From: an uncultured Oscillospiraceae bacterium
Lineage (GTDB): Bacteria; Bacillota; Clostridia; Oscillospirales; Oscillospiraceae
Direction: 5' to 3'
DNA length: 15,132 bases
Assembly (NCBI GenBank): GCA_947627085.1
Contig: CANQUO010000029.1
Location: forward strand, 1 to 15,132
Below are positions 6,851 through 13,388 of the stretch, piece after piece (the stretch's first letter is position 1; every line of letters starts with the position of its first letter). The notes beneath the pieces are model-generated. The model was given only the letters and a program-made list of their open reading frames with translations, was not told the origin of the DNA and made no database searches. The position numbers were made by a program, and so were the translations under genes.

Positions 6851-6880
6851 AAAAAGAGCTCCTATCGGGGCTCTTTTTAT
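6851..6880. terminator. Bidirectional rho-independent terminator between the TPM and phosphoesterase genes
   Basis: AAAAAGAGCTCC and GGGGCTCTTTTT form a 12-pair stem (one G-T pair) around a TATC loop, with the T run on either strand supplied by the outer arms. It lies 14 bases past the TPM stop and 16 bases past the end of the convergent phosphoesterase gene, so it can end both operons. Confidence 0.92.
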
Positions 6881-6895
6881 TGTTTATTTGAATTT

Positions 6896-7486
6896 TTATA
6901 TCTCAAATTCACATTTTTCGTAGGCGTTTATCACCGTGGTATCGCCGATTTTCGTCCTCTGGGGGATATTCACGCCGTAATTTTTGTGGATATGGCCGTG
7001 GACGAAATATTTGGGCTTATATTTGTCGAGTAAGCCCGTGAAGCACTCGAAGCCCCGGTGGGACATGGAGTCGAAGTCGTTTATATGCCTTGCCGGGGCG
7101 TGGGTGACTATGATGTCCACTCCCCCCATGCGCCGTATTTTGAAGCGGAGCTTCCTTATGCGCTTTTCCATCTCCGCCTCGGTATACATGTTCTCCCCGT
7201 TACGGTAGCGGTAGGAGCCCCCCAGGCCCACTATCCGAAGGCCGTTTATTTTGACGGTCTCCCCGTCGATGCACACGCACCCCTCCGGCGGCTCACTAAG
7301 CAGCCTGTCGTCGTGGTTGCCCCGGACGTACACCAGCGGGCACCTGGCCATGGTCACAAGGAATTCCAGATAATGGCGGCTCAAGTCCCCGCAGGAGATA
7401 ATGAGGTCGTAGTCCGCCAGCTTCCCCGGGGTGTAGTAGTCGTACAGCGACTTGGCCTCGTCGTCAGCCACCGCCAATACGCGCAT
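6896..7486 (-). CDS. Small metallophosphoesterase (YfcE/calcineurin-like superfamily)
   Basis: This 196-residue hydrolase should cleave a phosphoester in the cytoplasm using two metal ions; the substrate is unknown. Most superfamily motifs are present in order: ISCGD (D34), RGNHDD (N57, H58, D59), THAPA (H129) and HGHIH (H163, H165, H167). The first motif, normally DxH, reads D8-D9-E10 here, so a metal-ligand histidine is replaced by glutamate. The start is the ATG at 7486, which shares one base with the upstream stop (TGATG); a longer frame to 7594 exists but only runs through the end of the upstream gene. A G-rich site (GAGGGGGCGG) precedes the start. Tight coupling to the BMP-fusion gene suggests a shared pathway. 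No membrane segment is seen. Confidence 0.9.
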   Translation of the reverse strand: MRVLAVADDEAKSLYDYYTPGKLADYDLIISCGDLSRHYLEFLVTMARCPLVYVRGNHDDRLLSEPPEGCVCIDGETVKINGLRIVGLGGSYRYRNGENMYTEAEMEKRIRKLRFKIRRMGGVDIIVTHAPARHINDFDSMSHRGFECFTGLLDKYKPKYFVHGHIHKNYGVNIPQRTKIGDTTVINAYEKCEFEI

Positions 7487-9423
7487 CAGACCGCCCCCTC
7501 GCTCTTGCGGGAGACCTCCACACCCACGTTCTCCACCGTGGCCTTGCCGGTGGACGAGAGCTCCTCGTAAACGGGTATCCGCCCGTCCACCCACTCAACC
7601 AGGTAGTCCATGGCTATTATGTCCTCCATGTCGAAGGGCCTGTCGGGCTCGCCCACCGTTTTACCGCCCTGGACATGGATGGGCCCGATGAAGGGGTCTA
7701 TTATCCAGCGGCTGATGCCCTCCTTGAGATACCCCGCAAGCCTCTTTACGCTCCCGGGCACGGCGTCGGTCAGAGCCACGTCCACGGCCCCCGCGGACAT
7801 GCCCCAGTAATAATTTATGGCCTTGCTGGAGCTTATGTACTCCGCCCTCAGAGCGCCGTTGAGCACCTGCCTTATAAGGCCCTCGTAATATACGCCCCAG
7901 TTCCATATGGGCGACGCCAAAAGCTCCCGGCCATCGTTTGTCACTCTCGAAAGACCGATGGGCTCCCCGGGGCTTTCGTAGAGCCTCGCGTTGTCCATGG
8001 AGGATATGAGCTCTATCCCCTCGCCGGTGAGCTTGTTTACCGCCGCCTCCCGGCCGGCCACGCTGGACCACTCAAGCCTCACCCTGGCCCGGGGATTGAC
8101 CATCCTCGCCCCCAGGGCGAAGGCGTTTATGCCCGCTATCTGGCCGTAGATGGGGTAATCGCACACGTAGCCTATCCGCCCGTCGCCGCTCATGGCCCCG
8201 GCCACGGCGCCGATGATGAATTTCGCCTCGTAAATTCTGGCGTAATAGGTCCTCACGTACCTGTGGGACTTATTTATGGAGCAGTTCATTATGAGCACGT
8301 CCGGATTGTCCACCGCCGCCCGGAGCGACGCCGGCAGGAGCACCGGGGAGGTGGTGAAAATAAGGTCGCACTTGTCCTTCACGGCTTTCGCTATGACGTC
8401 CCCCGGGTCGCCGCTCATTGCGTCAAAGTAGGATACCGTCTCAATCTGCCCGCTGAGGGTCCTGTCAACGTACTCCCGGCCCTTGTCGTGGCCGTGTGTC
8501 CAGCCGGAGACCTCCGGGGTCTTGTCGTGGACAAAGCCCACCTTCAAGGGCCCCAACACCGTGGCTGTGGTGGTCAGGACCTTTGTAATGAGTCCCGCCT
8601 TCGGCTCCACCGGCACCGGCTTTACCTCGATGGGCTCCTTCTCCTGCTGGAGCTTCACTTCCTCCCACATCTTGGAGACGCGCTTTTTCATCTCCCCGGG
8701 TCCCAGCGCATTGAGCTCCCCGTAGGGATAGACCTTCATGAACGCCAAAAACGCGTCCCCGGGGGTGGAGCTGAGCTTCCCGCCGCCCAGCTCCTCGTAG
8801 GCGGAGCGGAAGTAGTGGAACACGGTGGCGAACCTCCGCCGCTCCTCCTCGCTCCAGGTCTCGTCCGCGCCCTTGCCAACGCTCTCCTGGAGCGCGGCGT
8901 AGCCGCCCTTTTTCGTAAATTCTATGTAATTTATGTGGCTCACGCGGTAAAAGTCGAGAAACTCAAAGTAAAGATCGCTCTCCGGCCCCGTGCCCCGCTC
9001 GGGCATGACCCGGGTCACGTCGGCCGTGATGTTCACCGCGCCGAAAAATTTCAGCACGCTGACCCGCTTGTTGCCCTCCTCCACGTAGAACCTGTTCATG
9101 TACTCGTATACCTTTATGGCGTCCCGGATGCCCTCCTTGAGGTGCGCCTGACAAAGGGACTCCCACTTGGCGGCAAACTCCGTGGTCTCGGGCAGTATGG
9201 GCATAAAATTCCTGGCAAAGCTGGTGGTCCGCCCCCGGGTCTTGGTCCCCACAATGAACTCCACCGGTATCTGCACCGTCCCCAGCTTCACTCCTATATT
9301 CACCCGATCCTCCGGTATGAAATCGTCCATAACCGGCAAAACGGGGCTTATTCCCTTTGAAAGACAGGCCCTGTATTCCTTCTGTCCCAGCTTCAACGCG
9401 TCCTTATAGCACTGTTCAGGCAT
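7486..9423 (-). CDS. BMP (PnrA-like) ligand-binding domain fused to an N-terminal ParB-like domain, no signal peptide
   Basis: The 645-residue protein has two parts. Residues 295-600 form a basic membrane protein/PnrA-like domain, the fold that binds purine nucleosides in ABC uptake: VGFVHD (295-300), DLIFTTSP (353-360), YEAKFIIGAVAGAMS (398-412), IGYV (417-420), NAFALGARMVNP (433-444) and WNWGVYYE (507-514). Residues 1-260 are unlike a lipoprotein leader: there is no signal peptide or lipobox. They contain FARNFMPILP (69-78) and VEEGNKRVSVLKFFGA (114-129), which recalls the substrate-binding motif of ParB-like folds, though this match is tentative. A Pro/Lys/Glu linker (about 261-292) joins the two. 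The product should therefore be cytoplasmic, a sensor or enzyme rather than a transporter subunit; no permease or ATPase is nearby. ATG 9423 follows GGAGGA at 9434-9429. Confidence 0.85.
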   Translation of the reverse strand: MPEQCYKDALKLGQKEYRACLSKGISPVLPVMDDFIPEDRVNIGVKLGTVQIPVEFIVGTKTRGRTTSFARNFMPILPETTEFAAKWESLCQAHLKEGIRDAIKVYEYMNRFYVEEGNKRVSVLKFFGAVNITADVTRVMPERGTGPESDLYFEFLDFYRVSHINYIEFTKKGGYAALQESVGKGADETWSEEERRRFATVFHYFRSAYEELGGGKLSSTPGDAFLAFMKVYPYGELNALGPGEMKKRVSKMWEEVKLQQEKEPIEVKPVPVEPKAGLITKVLTTTATVLGPLKVGFVHDKTPEVSGWTHGHDKGREYVDRTLSGQIETVSYFDAMSGDPGDVIAKAVKDKCDLIFTTSPVLLPASLRAAVDNPDVLIMNCSINKSHRYVRTYYARIYEAKFIIGAVAGAMSGDGRIGYVCDYPIYGQIAGINAFALGARMVNPRARVRLEWSSVAGREAAVNKLTGEGIELISSMDNARLYESPGEPIGLSRVTNDGRELLASPIWNWGVYYEGLIRQVLNGALRAEYISSSKAINYYWGMSAGAVDVALTDAVPGSVKRLAGYLKEGISRWIIDPFIGPIHVQGGKTVGEPDRPFDMEDIIAMDYLVEWVDGRIPVYEELSSTGKATVENVGVEVSRKSEGAV

Positions 9424-9441
9424 AGCGATCCTCCGTTTTAA

Positions 9442-9478
9442 TATGGCTTTATGGCTTAAGGTATAAGGTATTAAGTAT
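9442..9478. repeat. Short tandem repeats in the leader of the BMP-fusion operon
   Basis: Two adjacent tandem duplications are seen: TATGGCTT twice (9442-9457), then AAGGTAT twice (9458-9471) followed by a variant TAAGTAT (9472-9478). They fill the stretch between the -10 box and the ribosome binding site, where a regulator or leader RNA structure could act. Confidence 0.7.
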
Positions 9479-9505
9479 ATTAAAATATAATATCGCCGGT
9501 GTCAA
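9477..9505 (-). promoter_or_regulatory. Promoter of the BMP-fusion/phosphoesterase operon
   Basis: On the minus strand a consensus TTGACA (9505-9500) is followed after 17 bases by TAATAT (9482-9477), which matches four of six -10 bases. Transcription would start near 9470, giving a leader of about 47 bases. An 8-base palindrome AAGTACTT (9504-9511) overlaps the -35 end. Confidence 0.7.
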
Positions 9506-9565
9506 GTACTTCGCTCATGCGCCGCTGGGCTTTTTGTCGGGGGCCGTCCGATGGGACGGGGGGGT

Positions 9566-9608
9566 CTACTTTCCTCTCTTTTGTTGGGCACAAAAGAGAG
9601 GAAAGTAG
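9566..9608. repeat. Perfect 19-base-pair stem-loop repeat
   Basis: CTACTTTCCTCTCTTTTGT (9566-9584) and its exact reverse complement (9590-9608) flank the 5-base loop TGGGC. After the right arm comes CAAAGGAGAGAAAAGG, echoing the arm. No T run follows on either strand, so a terminator is unlikely. A/G-rich hairpins of this type are dispersed in the intergenic regions of many bacteria, which suggests a REP- or MITE-like mobile element; that is from general knowledge and was not checked here. Confidence 0.85.
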
Positions 9609-9816
9609 CAAAGGAGAGAAAAGGCCGTTTGCGCGTGTCGGCGGCTGGTACCGCTCATCTCCGCGCGTCCTTTGTCGAATTGTCCCTACGTCTAACTCGC
9701 TTGGCCGCTTACAGCTCAGGAATCGATAGCCTTGACCTCTAACTTGGGCGCGCTACATTAGCACGATTTCAACCTCCCCTACAGAATAAAAGGAAAATCT
9801 ACTATTCAACCCGTAG

Positions 9817-9837
9817 GGGCGGGTTCCAAACCCGCCC
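9817..9837. repeat. GC-rich hairpin repeat
   Basis: GGGCGGGTT and AACCCGCCC form a perfect 9-pair stem around a CCA loop, preceded by CCCGTAGG. GTAGGGGCGGG-type hairpins are common dispersed intergenic repeats in several bacterial groups. No T run follows. Confidence 0.75.
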
Positions 9838-9865
9838 ATTCCCCCGTCCCCGCCGCACGGACGAT

Positions 9866-10012
9866 TCTTGGCTCCTCCTCGTAGGAGGAGCTGTCGCCCG
9901 CAGGCGACTGAGGAAGCGAGGGCCTCGTCTCCGCACACTCCTTTGTTCGGAGGTGCTAGCATAACCCTTCGGTCTCGCTTCCCCCCTACCCCCCTCCTAC
10001 GAGGAGGGGGCA
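9866..10012. repeat. Compound repeat element with inverted stem-loop ends
   Basis: The left end carries GCTCCTCCT/AGGAGGAGC (9871-9891, loop CGT) followed by GTCGCC/GGCGAC (9893-9908); the right end carries CCCCCTCCT/AGGAGGGGG (9990-10010, loop ACG). The end hairpins share the core CTCCT, three bases, AGGAG in opposite orientation, like terminal inverted repeats of a small non-autonomous element. On the minus strand the left part reads CCTCAGTCGC...GCGACAGCTC, the same module as at 4029-4051. The inside (9910-9985) has no coding frame. Mobility is inferred. Confidence 0.65.
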
Positions 10013-10026
10013 TTTAAGGTTCCCTC

Positions 10027-10054
10027 TTGCAAATCCCCGAAAACCATGTATAAT
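10027..10054 (+). promoter_or_regulatory. Promoter of thrH-mntP
   Basis: A perfect TATAAT (10049-10054) is preceded, 16 bases away, by a weak TTGCAA (10027-10032) that starts only 15 bases after the repeat element. The start should be near 10061. The ribosome site AGAGGT (10081-10086) lies eight bases before the thrH ATG. Confidence 0.6.
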
Positions 10055-10093
10055 ATTCTTCATCGCCTATTAATATGAAAAGAGGTAACCGCC

Positions 10094-10699
10094 ATGCACA
10101 TAGTCTGCCTTGACCTTGAGGGGGTCCTGGTCCCCGAGATATGGATCGCCTTTTCGGAAAAATCCGGGATTCCCGAGCTCCGGCGGACCACTAGGGACGA
10201 GCCGGATTACGAAAAGCTCATGGCCTTTCGTATCGCCATTTTGAAAGAGCACGGCCTGGGGCTTCGCGAGATTCAGGAGGTCATCGCCAAAATCGACCCA
10301 CTGCCGGGAGCGCGGGAGTTCCTGGACGCCCTGCGGGAGGAGACTCAAGTGGTCATCCTCTCCGACACCTTCACTCAATTCGCCACGCCCCTCATGCGCA
10401 AGCTTAACTGGCCCGCCATATTCTGCAACGAGCTCATCGCCGCCCCCTCCGGGGAGATAACGGGCTTCAGGATGCGGTGCGAAAACTCAAAGCTCACCAC
10501 CGTCAGGGCCCTCCAGTCCTGCGGCTTTGAGACCGTAGCCGCCGGGGACAGCTACAACGACCTTGCCATGATAAGGGCCGGCAAGGCCGGATTCCTCTTC
10601 CGGAGCACGGATAAAATAAAGGCCGACAACCCGGACCTTCCGGCATTGGAGACCTTTGACGACCTCCTTTCCGCCATTCGCGGCGCTATCAACAACTGA
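10094..10699 (+). CDS. thrH: ThrH: phosphoserine phosphatase/homoserine phosphotransferase (HAD family)
   Basis: The 201-residue enzyme belongs to the HAD phosphatases. In Pseudomonas, ThrH dephosphorylates phosphoserine and can pass the phosphate to homoserine, linking serine and threonine synthesis. The N-terminal LDLEGVLVPEIWIAF (6-20) is almost identical to that of ThrH, with catalytic D7 and E9 in place of the usual second Asp. Other motifs are TTRDEPDYEKLM (32-43), EIQEVIAKIDPL (59-70), VVILSDTF (86-93, S90), the lysine region SKLTTV (132-137) and AAGDSYNDLAM (149-159, D152 and D156 as metal ligands). The length equals that of the family. It is first in an operon, 13 bases before mntP. 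Specificity is inferred from similarity; plain phosphoserine phosphatase is the main alternative. Confidence 0.93.
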   Translation: MHIVCLDLEGVLVPEIWIAFSEKSGIPELRRTTRDEPDYEKLMAFRIAILKEHGLGLREIQEVIAKIDPLPGAREFLDALREETQVVILSDTFTQFATPLMRKLNWPAIFCNELIAAPSGEITGFRMRCENSKLTTVRALQSCGFETVAAGDSYNDLAMIRAGKAGFLFRSTDKIKADNPDLPALETFDDLLSAIRGAINN

Positions 10700-10712
10700 C
10701 GCAGGTGTTTCT

Positions 10713-11279
10713 ATGTCCTTTTTTGAGCTCATCCTCATAGCCGTGGGCCTTTCCATGGACGCCTTCGCCGTGTCCGTATGCAAGGGCCTGTCCGTCAAGA
10801 CGCTGAAAGCCGAAAACGCCCTTTTAGTGGGGCTCTTTTTCGGGGGCTTTCAGGCGCTGATGCCCCTTCTGGGCTGGCTTTTGGGCCGGCAATTTGAGTC
10901 ATATATCACAAGTATCGACCACTGGATAGCCTTCGCGCTTCTGTCCTTCATCGGCGGGCGCATGATCTGGGAGGCGGTGCGCGGGGAGGAGGGCGCCGAC
11001 AGCGGGAGCTTCGCCCTCCGGGAGCTCTTCGTCCTGGCCGTGGCCACCAGCATCGACGCTTTGGCGGTGGGGGTTACCTTCGCCTTTTTAGCCGTCAACA
11101 TCTGGTCCTCCATCGCCGCCATCGGGATAATAACCTTCGCCCTGAGCGTGGCGGGGGTGTACATCGGCAACAAGGTCGGCGGCCGGCTCCATGAAAAGGC
11201 GGAGATTCTCGGCGGCGCCATACTTATCCTCATTGGCCTTAAGATACTTCTTGAGCACTTAGGGATCATAAATTTTTAA
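10713..11279 (+). CDS. mntP: Manganese efflux pump MntP
   Basis: This 188-residue membrane protein exports Mn2+. The MntP (DUF204) layout of two homologous halves with six helices is clear: helix 1 with SMDAFAVSVCKG (14-25, D16), a second half with ATSIDALAVGVTF (111-123, D115), and an intramembrane Asp at 69. The first-half D16 falls exactly where the functional aspartate of E. coli MntP does. The frame is open upstream to 10656, but that would overlap thrH; ATG at 10713 has AGGTG at 10703-10707 and keeps the usual length. It lies 13 bases after thrH and shares its promoter. No yybP-ykoY manganese riboswitch was recognised in the leader of the operon. No classical terminator follows on the plus strand. 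Confidence 0.95.
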   Translation: MSFFELILIAVGLSMDAFAVSVCKGLSVKTLKAENALLVGLFFGGFQALMPLLGWLLGRQFESYITSIDHWIAFALLSFIGGRMIWEAVRGEEGADSGSFALRELFVLAVATSIDALAVGVTFAFLAVNIWSSIAAIGIITFALSVAGVYIGNKVGGRLHEKAEILGGAILILIGLKILLEHLGIINF

Positions 11280-11308
11280 TTTTGTAACAAACGCCGAAAA
11301 AAACGGTG

Positions 11309-11314
11309 TATAAT
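11309..11314 (+). promoter_or_regulatory. Probable -10 box of htpG
   Basis: A perfect TATAAT lies 64 bases before the htpG ATG. No good -35 is found at the normal distance (TTGTAA at 11282-11287 is 21 bases away), so the promoter may be weak, need an activator or use a different sigma factor contact. The start would be near 11321, ten bases before the leader hairpin. Confidence 0.5.
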
Positions 11315-11330
11315 AGCACTAATACTAAAA

Positions 11331-11351
11331 AAGCCCGCTTTTTGCGGGCTT
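11331..11351 (-). terminator. Leader hairpin of htpG, shaped as a minus-strand terminator
   Basis: AAGCCCGC and GCGGGCTT form a perfect 8-pair stem around TTTTT. On the minus strand the stem is followed by TTTTTTAG, a proper intrinsic terminator; on the plus strand it is followed by GAGCTTTG, which is poor. It sits within the leader transcribed from the -10 at 11309. It may stop antisense transcription, be a remnant of the mntP terminator, or shape the htpG mRNA 5' end. Confidence 0.6.
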
Positions 11352-11377
11352 GAGCTTTGAAGGGAAGTAAACAAAAC

Positions 11378-13285
11378 ATGGCAAAAAAACAGTTCAAGGC
11401 CGAGTCTAAGCGCCTTCTGGACCTGATGATCAACTCCATCTACACCCACCACGAAATCTTCCTCAGAGAGATAATCTCCAACGCCTCCGACGCCATCGAC
11501 AAGCTGGCCTACAAAGCGCTGACGGACGAGAACGTGGGCCTTAACCGCGACGATTTTCGCATCCTCGTCAAGGTCGACAAGGACACAAGGACCATAACCG
11601 TCTCCGATAACGGCATCGGCATGTCGAAGGAGGACATGGAGGAAAACCTGGGCGTCATCGCCCACTCCGGGAGCTTCAAATTCAAGTCCGAGGCGGAGGA
11701 CGCATCAAACCTCGACATCATCGGCCAGTTCGGCGTGGGCTTCTACTCCGCCTTTATGGTCAGCGACAAGGTGACGGTCATATCCCGGGCCTACGGCTCG
11801 GAGCAGGCCTATAAGTGGGAGAGCTCCGGCGCCGACGGCTACACCGTCTCCGAGGCGGACAAGCCCGACGTGGGTACGGACATAATCATGCACATAAAGC
11901 CCGACACCGAGGCCGAGCGTTTTTCCGACTATCTGGAGTCCTGGCGGATAAAGGACCTCATAAAGAAATACTCCGACTACGTGCGCTTCCCCATCCGCAT
12001 GGACGTGGAGCACACCGAGTACGTGGAGACCGGCGAGACCGACGAGCACGGCCACAAAAAGACCGAGCCCGTCACCCACACCGAGGAGGAGACCGTAAAC
12101 TCCATGGTCCCCATCTGGCAACGGCCCAAGAGCGAGGCCACGGACGAGAAGTGCGTCGAATTTTATAAGGAGCGCTTCCACGACACCGAGGACCCGGTGG
12201 CCATCATCCGCGTCAACGCCGAGGGCCTCACCAGCTACCGCGCCCTCCTCTTCATCCCCAAAAAGGCCCCCTACGATTTTTACAGCCGCGATTACAAGCC
12301 GGGCCTGGCCCTTTATAGCTCCGGCGTCATGATAATGGAGTCCTGCCCGGACCTTCTGCCCGAGTGCTTCCGCTTTGTCCGGGGCGTTGTGGACTCCCCG
12401 GACCTCTCCCTCAACATCTCCCGTGAGATTCTCCAGCACGACCGCCAGCTTAAGGTCATCGCCGGCAACTTAGAGAGCAAGGTAAAGGGCGAGCTTCTCT
12501 CCCTCATGACGAAGGACCCGGAGAAGTACGACGATTTCTGGGCCGCCTTCGGCCGACAGATAAAGTACGGCATCGTGGGCGAGTACGGAATGAAAAAGGA
12601 GCTTTTAAAGGACCTTCTCAAATTCTACTCCTCCAATGACGAAAAGCTCACCAGCCTCGCCGACTACGTCTCCCGTATGCCCGAGAGCCAGAAATACATC
12701 TACTACGCCGCCGCCGGCGATATCCGCTCCGCCGCGGGCCTTCCCCAGACGGAGCAGGTCCGGGCCAAGGGCTACGAGCTCCTCTACTTCGTTGAGGACA
12801 TCGACGAGTTCGTGTCCCAGATGCTCTTTGAGTACGAGGGCAAGGAGCTGAAGTCCGTCTCCGGCGGGGACCTGGGCCTTGAGACCGAGGAGGAGAAGAA
12901 GGAGCAGGAGACCGAGGACGAGGGCTCCAAGGAGCTTCTCGACTTCATAAAGGAGACGCTTAAGGACGAGGTGGTGGACGTAAAGCTGTCCCACTCGCTT
13001 ATGAGCTCCGCCGTCTGCATGTCATATGAGGGGGATATAACCCTTGAGATGGAGCGCTACTTCCGCCAGATGCCCGGGGACGCCGGCGAGAAGATAAGGG
13101 CCCGCAGGGTTTTGGAGCTCAACCCCGAGCACAAGGTCTTTGCCTCCCTCACCGCCGCCTTTGAGAGCGATAAGGACCGGGCCGCCAAAATAGCCCGTGT
13201 CCTCTGCGCCCAGGCAAAGCTCCTGGCCTCATTGCCTGTTGAGGACATTTCCGCCTACACAAATGCTATCTGCGACCTTATTTAA
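11378..13285 (+). CDS. htpG: Chaperone HtpG (bacterial Hsp90)
   Basis: The 635-residue ATP-dependent chaperone works as a cytoplasmic dimer in folding and heat-stress recovery. The N-terminal ATPase domain has the GHKL motifs: EIISNASDAIDK (31-42, E31 catalytic, N35, D38), DNGIGM (77-82), LGVIAHSGS (91-99) and GQFGVGFYSAFMV (116-128). The middle domain contains SLNISREILQHDRQLK (catalytic Arg region) and the C-terminal dimerisation domain follows, with an acidic stretch EEEKKEQETEDE near 513-524. Length and order are normal. ATG 11378 was chosen over an in-frame TTG at 11357 because AKKQFKAES matches the usual start; AAGGGAAG lies upstream, slightly far. No CIRCE repeat was found. Confidence 0.98.
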   Translation: MAKKQFKAESKRLLDLMINSIYTHHEIFLREIISNASDAIDKLAYKALTDENVGLNRDDFRILVKVDKDTRTITVSDNGIGMSKEDMEENLGVIAHSGSFKFKSEAEDASNLDIIGQFGVGFYSAFMVSDKVTVISRAYGSEQAYKWESSGADGYTVSEADKPDVGTDIIMHIKPDTEAERFSDYLESWRIKDLIKKYSDYVRFPIRMDVEHTEYVETGETDEHGHKKTEPVTHTEEETVNSMVPIWQRPKSEATDEKCVEFYKERFHDTEDPVAIIRVNAEGLTSYRALLFIPKKAPYDFYSRDYKPGLALYSSGVMIMESCPDLLPECFRFVRGVVDSPDLSLNISREILQHDRQLKVIAGNLESKVKGELLSLMTKDPEKYDDFWAAFGRQIKYGIVGEYGMKKELLKDLLKFYSSNDEKLTSLADYVSRMPESQKYIYYAAAGDIRSAAGLPQTEQVRAKGYELLYFVEDIDEFVSQMLFEYEGKELKSVSGGDLGLETEEEKKEQETEDEGSKELLDFIKETLKDEVVDVKLSHSLMSSAVCMSYEGDITLEMERYFRQMPGDAGEKIRARRVLELNPEHKVFASLTAAFESDKDRAAKIARVLCAQAKLLASLPVEDISAYTNAICDLI

Positions 13286-13304
13286 ACAGAAATTCCAATG
13301 CAAA

Positions 13305-13339
13305 ACCCGCGCTCTTTTTGGGAGCGCGGGTCTTTTTTA
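13305..13339. terminator. Rho-independent terminator after htpG
   Basis: ACCCGCGCTC (13305-13314) and GAGCGCGGGT (13322-13331) form a 10-pair GC-rich stem with a 7-base loop, followed by CTTTTTT. On the minus strand the stem is followed by TTTTG, so it may also help end the convergent cysS transcript, whose stop is 50 bases away. Confidence 0.92.
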
Positions 13340-13388
13340 TGGTCTTTTTGGCGGCTTTTTGTGATTTTTATGCGCTTTCCCGATGTTT

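Larger units (their letters stand above)
9506..10026. other. Gene-free region made of hairpin repeats
   Basis: No plausible gene was found on either strand in these roughly 520 bases; the open frames that cross it have no ribosome site and odd composition. It contains, in order: a 6-pair hairpin CCGTCC/GGACGG (9544-9559), a 19-pair perfect hairpin (9566-9608), a stretch sharing GCTCATCTCCGCGC with the 4.0-kb block (9653-9666), a less structured part (9670-9810), a 9-pair hairpin (9817-9837) and a larger element with inverted ends (9866-10012). It looks like an accumulation of small non-coding repeats between divergent operons. A structured RNA cannot be excluded. Confidence 0.75.

Noticed and set aside
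7487..7594. Longer N-terminus for the metallophosphoesterase
   Set aside because: The extra 36 codons lie wholly within the upstream gene's 3' end and read as out-of-frame sequence; MRVLAVAD at 7486 is the expected start of the fold.
7675..9360. A 561-codon open frame on the plus strand opposite the BMP-fusion gene
   Set aside because: It is exactly antisense to a gene with clear domains, is rich in His, Pro, Gly and Val as expected of a complementary frame in GC-rich coding DNA, and has no ribosome site or known motif.
9753..10013. An 86-codon minus-strand frame in the repeat region
   Set aside because: It is composed of the hairpin repeats, has no ribosome site and no recognisable protein motif.
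9506..10026. CRISPR array in the repeat region
   Set aside because: The repeats are hairpins of different sequence, with no constant repeat-spacer period and no cas genes nearby.
10656..10712. Longer N-terminus for MntP
   Set aside because: It would overlap thrH; ATG 10713 has a ribosome site and places D16 at the family position.
11312..11320. CIRCE-like half site (ATAGCACTA) before htpG
   Set aside because: The second half (GAGTGCTAA-like) is missing at the required 9-base spacing, so an HrcA operator is not supported.
11705..12439. A 244-codon minus-strand frame within htpG
   Set aside because: Antisense shadow of a highly conserved gene.
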